64,000 nt of DNA from Acidobacteriota bacterium. GTDB taxonomy: Bacteria > Acidobacteriota > Terriglobia > Acidiferrales > UBA7541. The DNA is taken from contig JAMCWK010000151.1 in NCBI GenBank assembly GCA_023481105.1, positions 1-64,000 on the forward strand. Reading direction: 5' to 3'. The notes below the pieces were generated by a model that saw only the letters and a list, made by a program, of their open reading frames with translations, ran no database searches and was not told the origin of the DNA. The translations under genes and the position numbers were made by a program. This document shows, in pieces, positions 58,425 through 64,000 of the stretch. Within the stretch, counting starts at the first letter, position 1. Each line of letters starts with the position of its first letter.

Positions 58425-59257
58425 GACTGCGATGGCAGCCCTCCGCGATCCGCGATTGCGTTCAAGGGGCGCGCCTCCCCGCTCAGCTTGAAAAATCGCC
58501 GGAAATTACTGGACGTAATCGACGCCATTTCCGATGCCGCCAAGTTTCTCACACTTGCCAGCGTTCGCGCCACTTCCGCCACGTTGGCCGGCTCGTTGCG
58601 CTTTCCCCGCTTCCCTTGCGGCGCCAGAAATGGCGAATCGGTTTCGATCAGCAGCGATTCCAGCGGCAGCTCCCGCGCGACATCGCGCAGATTTTGCGCC
58701 TTTGGATAGGTCACGTTGCCTGCAAACGACACCACAAAGCCCATCTCCAGACTTCGCCGCGCATCCTCCAAACTGCCGGTAAAACAATGCATGATTCCAC
58801 CCAGCCCGGAACTGCGCCACGCCTCCCCAAGAATTGCCAGGCAGTCCGCCCACGCGTCGCGGCAATGAATCACAATCGGCAGCCGCGCCGCACGCGCTTG
58901 CTCCAGTTGGCGTCGAAATACCGCGTGCTGTACATCCTTCGGCGAATGGTCGTAGAAATAATCCAATCCAATTTCGCCCCACGCAATCACGCGCGGATGC
59001 CGAGCGAGCTCATCAAGCCGCGCAAAGTGCTCGTCTGTAGCCAGCTTCGCTTCGTGCGGATGGACGCCGATCGTGGCGAAAATCCAGTCGTGTGTTTCCG
59101 CAAACGGAATCGCCGCATCCAGTCGCGACGGCCCGCTCCCGCTGCCGATCGCCAGCAGCGTCGCCACGCCGGCCGCCCGCGCCCGCTCGAGCATCTCCTC
59201 GCGGTCCGCATCGAATTGCGCAAATTCCAAATGCGCGTGGGAATCAATCAATTCCAT
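58421..59257 (-). CDS. tatD: TatD-family metal-dependent deoxyribonuclease
   Basis: 278 residues with the TIM-barrel TatD signatures: N-terminal IDSHAHLEF (HxH), GVHPHEAKLA, WGEIGLDYFYD (Glu ligand), LPIVIHCRDAW, IMHCFTGSLEDA and LIETDSPFLAP (Asp ligand). TatD is a metal-dependent DNase/3'-5' exonuclease linked to DNA repair. The pair metG-tatD is a common bacterial arrangement. It starts 8 bases after the metG stop. Confidence 0.95.
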   Translation of the reverse strand: MELIDSHAHLEFAQFDADREEMLERARAAGVATLLAIGSGSGPSRLDAAIPFAETHDWIFATIGVHPHEAKLATDEHFARLDELARHPRVIAWGEIGLDYFYDHSPKDVQHAVFRRQLEQARAARLPIVIHCRDAWADCLAILGEAWRSSGLGGIMHCFTGSLEDARRSLEMGFVVSFAGNVTYPKAQNLRDVARELPLESLLIETDSPFLAPQGKRGKRNEPANVAEVARTLASVRNLAASEMASITSSNFRRFFKLSGEARPLNAIADRGGLPSQS

Positions 59258-59265
59258 TTAAATTT

Positions 59266-61242
59266 TTACTTAAGCCTGGAGCCAACAGGTACATCTTCCA
59301 AAAATCCTGCCAGCACTGGCTTCCCCTCTGGCGGTACAGAGGCCGCAACAATCATGCCGTTGGATTCGACGCCACGAAGCTTTCGTGGCTGGAGATTCAC
59401 CACCACTACCACCTTCCGCCCCACGAGGTCCTCGGGCTTATAAACTTCGGCAATGCCCGCCACGATTTGCCGTACTTCGTCGCCGATGTCCACCATCAAC
59501 TTCAGCAGCTTGTCGGCCCCGGCGACTTTTTCGGCGGACTTCACCTGCCCAACGCGCATCTCCACTTTGGCGAAATCCTCGATACCGATCTTATTGCTCG
59601 TCGGTGCTACGACTGCCGGAGTGGCTGCCGCCGGAGCAGCAGGCGGCGCTGGATTTCGAATTTCTTCTTCCATGGTTTCGATCCTTTCAATGGCTTCTTC
59701 TTTTTTCACGCGAGGAAAAACTGCTTGCGTCTCGCCGATGCGCGCGCCGCTCCTTAGTTCTCCCCAGCTTAAATCCTCCAACGACAGCTTTGCCAAATCG
59801 CGGAACTGTCCAAGCTGCTGCCAAATCTGCTGCGTTGCATGTGGCAGCACGGGATGCGCCAGCGCCGTGACGATACGCAGCGCTTCCGCTGCCGTGTACA
59901 AAATCGTCCCCAGCCGCGCTCTTTGTTCACCATCTTCCGCCAGTTTCCACGGCTTATTTTCCACCAGGTACTTGTCTACGTCCGCGATCACGCCCCAAAC
60001 GGTTTCCAGCGCGCGCGAGAATTCGTAGCGCTCGTATTGTTCGAGCGCTGCCGTAACTGCTCCCGTCGCCACGCGCGCCACCGCCACCTCGCGCTCGCCC
60101 CCGCCTGTCGGCTCCGGAATCTCTCCTTCGAAATAATTCTGCACCATCGTCAGCACACGGCTCGCCAGGTTGCCGAGTCCGTTGGCCAGATCGCTGTTGT
60201 AGCGCGTCACCAGCGACTCATACGAAAAATTGCTGTCCTGCCCGAACACCATTTCGCGCAGCAGGAAATAGCGCAGCGCGTCGATTCCCAGCACCTGCGC
60301 GATGGGCTGCGGCAGCGCGATATTTCCGCGCGATTTGGACATCTTTTCTCCGGCAAAAGTCCACCAGCCATGCGCAAAAATCTGCTTCGGCAGTTCCAGC
60401 GGCTCGCCCTTTTCCGTTGCGGCCATGATGAACGCCGGCCAATAGACCGCATGGAACCGCAAGATCTCTTTGCCGATCAGGTGCAAATCCGCTGGCCAGT
60501 ATTTTTCGAACTGCACTTCGTCATCGCCGTAGCCGATGCCCGACATGTAGCTGGTCAGCGCGTCGTACCACACGTAGAAAACGTGCTTCTCGTCGCCCGG
60601 CCACGGAATGCCCCACTTCAGCGTCGTGCGGCTGATAGAAAGATCGCGCAGTCCCCCGCGCACAAAGGCCATCACTTCATTGCGCCGCGTCTCCGGCTGG
60701 ATAAATTCCGGATGCGCTTCGTAGAGTTCGAGCAGTTTTTCCTGAAACGCGGACAGCTTGAAATAATAATTTTCCTCGCGGATGCGTTCCGTGGGACGCC
60801 CGCAATCCGGACACGGCGCGCCGGGTGTGGGATCGTCCACGTACAGCTCGTCGAAAACGCAGTACTGCCCCTCGTAATGGCCTTTATAGATGTAGCCCGC
60901 GTCCAGCGCATGTTGCAGCAGCCGGTGCACGGCGCGCTCGTGGCGGTCCTCCGTGGTGCGGATGAACCGGTCGTACGGAATGTCCAGTTCCTTCCACAGT
61001 TCGCTGTACTCGCTGGAAATGCGGTCCGCGTACGTTTGCGGTGCCACGCCCGCCGCCTTCGCCGCGCGGTCCACTTTTTGCCCGTGCTCGTCCGTGCCCG
61101 TCAAGAACACCACTTCGAACCCGCGCATCCGTTTGTAGCGCGCGATCGTGTCCGCCACGACGGTCGTGTACGTATGCCCCAGATGCGGGCGCGCGTTGAC
61201 GTAGTAGATCGGCGTGGTCAAGTAAAACTTCGGCTTTTCCAT
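59266..61242 (-). CDS. metG: Methionyl-tRNA synthetase with C-terminal tRNA-binding domain
   Basis: 658 residues. The class I HIGH equivalent is HLGH in ARPHLGHTYTTVVADT, KMSKS is intact (AGEKMSKSRGNIAL, about 300-313), and one CxxC knuckle (PCPDCGRPTERI) marks the zinc-binding connective domain. Residues about 545-658 form an EMAP/Trbp111-type OB fold (IEDFAKVEMRVGQVKSAEKV), joined by an Ala/Pro linker. The enzyme charges initiator and elongator tRNA-Met. Its ATG directly abuts the larC TGA (zero-base gap). Confidence 0.96.
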   Translation of the reverse strand: MEKPKFYLTTPIYYVNARPHLGHTYTTVVADTIARYKRMRGFEVVFLTGTDEHGQKVDRAAKAAGVAPQTYADRISSEYSELWKELDIPYDRFIRTTEDRHERAVHRLLQHALDAGYIYKGHYEGQYCVFDELYVDDPTPGAPCPDCGRPTERIREENYYFKLSAFQEKLLELYEAHPEFIQPETRRNEVMAFVRGGLRDLSISRTTLKWGIPWPGDEKHVFYVWYDALTSYMSGIGYGDDEVQFEKYWPADLHLIGKEILRFHAVYWPAFIMAATEKGEPLELPKQIFAHGWWTFAGEKMSKSRGNIALPQPIAQVLGIDALRYFLLREMVFGQDSNFSYESLVTRYNSDLANGLGNLASRVLTMVQNYFEGEIPEPTGGGEREVAVARVATGAVTAALEQYERYEFSRALETVWGVIADVDKYLVENKPWKLAEDGEQRARLGTILYTAAEALRIVTALAHPVLPHATQQIWQQLGQFRDLAKLSLEDLSWGELRSGARIGETQAVFPRVKKEEAIERIETMEEEIRNPAPPAAPAAATPAVVAPTSNKIGIEDFAKVEMRVGQVKSAEKVAGADKLLKLMVDIGDEVRQIVAGIAEVYKPEDLVGRKVVVVVNLQPRKLRGVESNGMIVAASVPPEGKPVLAGFLEDVPVGSRLK

Positions 61243-62448
61243 TCAGCTATTCTTCTTCTGCGTCTTTGCAAAGTGCTGGTACGCATGCAGCGCATCCGCC
61301 ATCACTTGACGCAGCGGCACGCCCGCCGCAGCCGCCAGTCGCTGGCAATCCTCATACTCCGGCTGCGCGTTCACCACGTCGCCATTCAAATGTGCCACTT
61401 TGATGCGTACATCTCCGCCAAATTTACTCTGCACCGTCACGGAATCGCGCGCTAGAATGCGCCTCTGCGCTTCGTACTTGCGCACACCGATGGTCGTCGT
61501 CTCCCGAAACAGCAACTCTGCCATCGCGTCAGCCTTCGTTGCATCACAAAGAATTGTCACTAGCAGCCCAGGCCTATTTTTCTTCATCTGCACCGGCGTG
61601 GAGAACACATCGAGCGCTCCTGTTTCCAGCGCCTTCTGCGAAAAATACGCGTAAATCTGCGGGTTCATGTCGTCCACGTTCGCTTCGATCACGGTGATTG
61701 TTTCGTCCCAGCCCGTTCCCGCTTCACGCGCAGCCGCTTCCCCGACAAAAATCCGCAGCACGTTGGCCTGCTCGGCCAGTTCCGCGCTGCCCGCGCCGTA
61801 ACCGATTCTCGCCACCGTCATCATCGGCAGCGGCCCGTACTTCGTCGTTGTGCCCGCCAAGATGGCCGCGCCCGTCGGCGTGGCCAGTTCCTTCTCGATC
61901 CCCGTGGAGTACGTCGTCGCGTGCCGCAGCAGATCCGCCGTCGCCGGCGCAGGCACCGGCAGGATTCCGTGTTCCGTGTTCACCCGTCCCGCGCCCACAT
62001 TAATTGGCCCGCAAGCGAACTCCTCGATGCCCAGCATCTCGAAACCCACACACGCGCCCACGATGTCCACAATCGCATCCACCGCGCCGACCTCATGGAA
62101 GTGCACCTTTTCAATTGACGTCTGATGGATGCGCGCTTCTGCTTCCCCCAGGCACTCAAAAATGGTTCGCGCCCGCTGCGCCACTCGCGGCGCCAGTCCT
62201 GCATCCTCAATAATTTTCAAAATGTGGCTCAGGTGCCGGTGTTTCGTCTGCTCCGCCGCTTCCACGCGCACATATGTCGCGACCATTCCCTTCCGCTTCA
62301 CTTTCTCCGCGGAAATCGTCCAGCCGGTCACCGGCAGCTTGCGCAGTTGCGCTTCGATGCGGGCGATGTCTGCGCCGGCGTCCACCAGCGCGCCGAGCAC
62401 CATGTCTCCACTAATTCCGGAAAAGCAATCGAAGTATGCGAGCTTCAT
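61243..62448 (-). CDS. larC: LarC, pyridinium-3,5-bisthiocarboxylic acid mononucleotide nickel insertion enzyme
   Basis: 401 residues in a single uninterrupted frame, unlike Lactiplantibacillus larC, which is split by a programmed frameshift. The N-terminus AYFDCFSGISGDMVLGALVDAG, HFHEVGAVDAIVDIVGAC and the later ATPTGAAILAGTTTKYGPLP are characteristic of LarC. It inserts nickel, with CTP as cofactor, into the pincer nucleotide made by LarB and LarE. larE is in the same window; larB and a LarA-like racemase are not. The gene lies between the sirtuin and metG. Confidence 0.93.
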   Translation of the reverse strand: MKLAYFDCFSGISGDMVLGALVDAGADIARIEAQLRKLPVTGWTISAEKVKRKGMVATYVRVEAAEQTKHRHLSHILKIIEDAGLAPRVAQRARTIFECLGEAEARIHQTSIEKVHFHEVGAVDAIVDIVGACVGFEMLGIEEFACGPINVGAGRVNTEHGILPVPAPATADLLRHATTYSTGIEKELATPTGAAILAGTTTKYGPLPMMTVARIGYGAGSAELAEQANVLRIFVGEAAAREAGTGWDETITVIEANVDDMNPQIYAYFSQKALETGALDVFSTPVQMKKNRPGLLVTILCDATKADAMAELLFRETTTIGVRKYEAQRRILARDSVTVQSKFGGDVRIKVAHLNGDVVNAQPEYEDCQRLAAAAGVPLRQVMADALHAYQHFAKTQKKNS

Positions 62449-62514
62449 AGCCGAGTCCGTAAACGATGGATAGTAGACTGCGCGCGCGGGGCTGTCAAAC
62501 CGCGTGGAATCTCG

Positions 62515-63240
62515 TCACAAATTGTCCACCAGCAACTGTGGAAGGATTTCGCCGCATTTCCCGCGCAGCGAAATATCTGCCACTGAGCTCAGCTCTGTGG
62601 CTTCGAGGTTTACTTCGATCACTCTCGCTCCGTGCTGCTTGGCCACGTGCGGCAGCGCCGCCGCCGGGTACACCACCGACGCCGTGCCCGCCACCAGAAA
62701 CACCTCCGCAGAATACGCCGCCTGCAACGCGCGCTGCATGGCCTCCTGTGGCAACGCTTCGCCGAACCACACTACGTCCGGCCGCAGCATGCCTCCGCAC
62801 GCGCACCGTGGCGGCAGCGGCTCGAGCGGCACCTGCGTGTTCTCCTCTTCTCCGCCGCACACTAAGCAGCGCACGCGCCACAAGCTGCCGTGCAGATGCA
62901 CAATCCTCTGGCTCCCGGCGCGTTCGTGCAGCGAATCCACATTCTGCGTAATCAACAAGAACTCCTGTGCGCGACGCTCCAACTCCGCAATCGCGCGGTG
63001 TCCGGCATTCGGCTCGCATTTCGCATGAACGCTGCGCCGCCAGTCGTACCACTCCCACACCAGTTGCGGATCGCGATGAAATGCTTCCGGGGTGGCCAAC
63101 TGTTCCGGCCGGAAATTCCGCCACAGGCCCCCCGGCCCGCGAAACGTCGGCAGCCCGCTCTCCGCGGAAATTCCCGCGCCCGTCAGCACGGCCACCGACC
63201 GCGTCCGCGCAATCCAACGCTTTGCTTCCTGCAAACTCAT
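62515..63240 (-). CDS. cobB: NAD-dependent protein deacylase (sirtuin, CobB type)
   Basis: 241 residues from the ATG at 63240 (MSLQEAKRWIARTRS); the track start adds 19 residues. NAD-binding motifs VLTGAGISAESGLPTFRG, LLITQNVDSLHERAG, catalytic His in VHLHGSL, and a zinc knuckle CLVC...CACG are complete. The Tyr-x-x-Arg pair in EWYDWRR marks the SIRT5/CobB class that can remove succinyl and malonyl groups as well as acetyl. It is the first gene of the operon with larC, 66 bp upstream of it. Confidence 0.93.
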   Translation of the reverse strand: MSLQEAKRWIARTRSVAVLTGAGISAESGLPTFRGPGGLWRNFRPEQLATPEAFHRDPQLVWEWYDWRRSVHAKCEPNAGHRAIAELERRAQEFLLITQNVDSLHERAGSQRIVHLHGSLWRVRCLVCGGEEENTQVPLEPLPPRCACGGMLRPDVVWFGEALPQEAMQRALQAAYSAEVFLVAGTASVVYPAAALPHVAKQHGARVIEVNLEATELSSVADISLRGKCGEILPQLLVDNL

Positions 63241-63297
63241 TCGCCCGCGCCCTTCGATTTGCACCGAAATGCTAGTGTCCGCCCCAATGAGTGTCAA

Positions 63298-63463
63298 ATC
63301 CCTGCTTCGTTGTTTATGTAGCGCCGGGTCGCCCGACCGTTTTTGTTGGGCACACCCGGCATCTTTGATTTGAAATCTACAGATCAGCTCCTTGCTCGTT
63401 CTGGACTGTCAATTCGTTCGCAATTCTGGCAAATAGCGAGTAGCTATATTATGGAAATAGTAC
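63298..63463. other. First part of the sirtuin-argS gap, with a hairpin repeat
   Basis: About 165 bp without a credible gene. It holds the hairpin repeat at 63317-63360 and an A/T-richer stretch leading to the promoter at 63464. The ORFs here overlap the sirtuin gene in other frames. Confidence 0.5.
63317..63360. repeat. Palindromic intergenic repeat related to the mfd element
   Basis: It begins TGTAGCGCCGGG, as in the mfd copy. Outer arms GCCGGGT/ACCCGGC and inner arms GCCCGAC/GTTGGGC (one G-T pair) fold into a hairpin around CGTTTTT. It could act as a structured 3' end, but lies upstream of the sirtuin. Confidence 0.6.
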
Positions 63464-63492
63464 TTGACTTATCGCCACCGTTGCGCTACACT
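63464..63492 (+). promoter_or_regulatory. Strong candidate sigma-70 promoter in the sirtuin-argS gap
   Basis: TTGACT and TACACT are separated by exactly 17 bp. The predicted start near 63499 is about 400 nt before the argS start, leaving a long leader or a separate small transcript. Confidence 0.5.
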
Positions 63493-63498
63493 GCCTCC

Positions 63499-63896
63499 GT
63501 TGTCGAGCCGCTCTGTTCCCATGTCGCCTCTCTCCACTCGCGAATCGAACCAAACAGGTTTCGGAAATCTGGTACCCGGCATGGGGTGCCAGCAAAACCC
63601 ATCAGCTCACTTAACTCGAAGAATCAAAAGCACTTCCACGTTCTGTTACATTTTTAATCAAACGCGCAATTCCATTCCTTTCATGCGCTTGCGGACTCGA
63701 TTAATAGGGGGGGGGGGGGGGGGGTATGCACACGGGTACGGTCCGGGCACATCCCTGACAGAGCAGACCGGGAGGATTTCTGACATTATGGAACCAATGA
63801 CGCCGCTGGCGAAGAATTGGCAGCGCGGCAATCGTTCTTTGACGCTTCTTTCCGCAATCCCTATAATCGCTTGCTTTCGTGTTCTCGAGGAATCGC
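63499..63896 (+). other. Long leader or non-coding region upstream of argS
   Basis: About 400 bp of lower-GC sequence with the dispersed repeat copy 2. The track ORF 63464-63913 crosses the G18 tract (GGGGGG in protein), lacks a coding pattern and overlaps argS in another frame, so I do not call it. No riboswitch or T-box motif was recognised. Confidence 0.4.
63707..63771 (-). repeat. Dispersed repeat, copy 2, with an 18-base G tract
   Basis: The tract G18 (63707-63724) is followed by TATGCACACGGGTACGG and TCCGGGCACATCCCTGAC. The reverse complement aligns with copy 1 at 5793-5840, so the two copies are inverted relative to each other, 58 kb apart. Confidence 0.7.
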
Positions 63897-64000
63897 TTGT
63901 ATCTCACGATTGAAAGACGTATCAGGCACGCGCTCGCGGAGCACATTCGCCGTCGCTACGAGTTGGACGTACCGGTGCCCGCCTCGCGCCCGCCCAAAAT
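63897..64000 (+). CDS. argS: Arginyl-tRNA synthetase, N-terminal fragment (partial)
   Basis: A frame open to the window end gives 34 residues from the TTG at 63897: LYLTIERRIRHALAEHIRRRY, then ELDVPVPASRPPK. The pattern ERRIRHAL...VPVPASRPPK is typical of the N-terminal Add-1 region of class I ArgRS, whose catalytic core lies beyond 64000. The start codon is uncertain, since no ATG is in frame nearby. The identification rests on a short stretch. Confidence 0.65.
   Translation, partial: MYLTIERRIRHALAEHIRRRYELDVPVPASRPPK

Noticed and set aside
63464-63913. 149-residue plus ORF before argS
   Set aside because: It begins inside a promoter, crosses the G18 tract and ends inside argS in another frame.
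1-64000. CRISPR array, transposase, integrase, phage or toxin-antitoxin genes
   Set aside because: No spaced direct repeats, no DDE/tyrosine-recombinase motifs and no small toxin pair were visible; the XRE gene has no toxin partner next to it.

Overview
The window reads as a contiguous, chromosomal, housekeeping-rich stretch of a high-GC (roughly 60 percent by eye) Gram-negative bacterium. The diderm assignment rests on lipid A/Kdo/heptose genes, Mla phospholipid-transport genes, a BamD-type lipoprotein and a POTRA protein. The gene content, the tandem thymidylate-kinase-like pair next to polyphosphate-type genes, and the small palindromic repeats of the TGTAGCGCCGGG...CCCGGC type make Acidobacteriota my best guess. 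That is an inference from pattern memory, not a search result. I see no prophage, insertion sequence, CRISPR array or classical defence island.

Layout. Positions 1-1178 (minus): N-terminus of Mfd, translationally coupled to a heptose-1-phosphate adenylyltransferase paralogue. 1232-5757: a hydrolase/membrane fusion, an XRE regulator, an aldehyde dehydrogenase, a dodecin and a seven-helix membrane protein. 5793-6379: a gene-free block with several repeat types, then tRNA-Leu(CAA). 6497-11771: CHAD-HD protein, SixA, Ppx/GppA and two tandem thymidylate-kinase-like genes, a probable polyphosphate/phosphoryl module. 11834-14669: mlaD, mlaF, mlaE. 14850-29244 (plus): a long run aroC, def, fmt, rsmB, PASTA protein, rpe, bamD, response regulator, valS, nadC, birA, coaX. 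29225-35255: an AlkA-type glycosylase, a hypothetical gene, rlmD, comEC and two small genes. 35257-42344 (minus): a tightly overlapped inner-core LPS operon, waaA-lpxK-waaF-gmhB-rfaE1-rfaE2-waaC-ICMT-like. 42460-54574 (plus): a secreted hypothetical protein, pcrA/uvrD, an amino-acid permease, Zn-phospholipase-like protein, add, purS, glmS, POTRA protein, larE and a DUF4097 lipoprotein. 54617-63240: a secreted creatininase-like protein and an AcuC-like deacetylase (minus), a CusF-SCO1 fusion (plus), then a minus-strand operon sirtuin-larC-metG-tatD-polyprenyl synthase. 63298-63896 is a second repeat-bearing gap, and argS begins at 63897 and runs off the end.

How the genes work together. The LPS block supplies Kdo transfer, lipid A 4'-phosphorylation, heptose activation and heptose transfer. 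The heptose isomerase (GmhA) and epimerase (HldD) are not in the window. MlaEFD, BamD, the POTRA protein and polyprenyl synthase add further envelope functions. LarE and LarC are two of the three enzymes that build the nickel-pincer cofactor. LarB and LarA are not seen here.

Start codons were moved from the ORF track wherever family N-termini, Shine-Dalgarno sites or operon overlaps supported a different choice. Many genes are joined by 4-base ATGA/GTGA/TTGA overlaps. No convincing rho-independent terminator was found.
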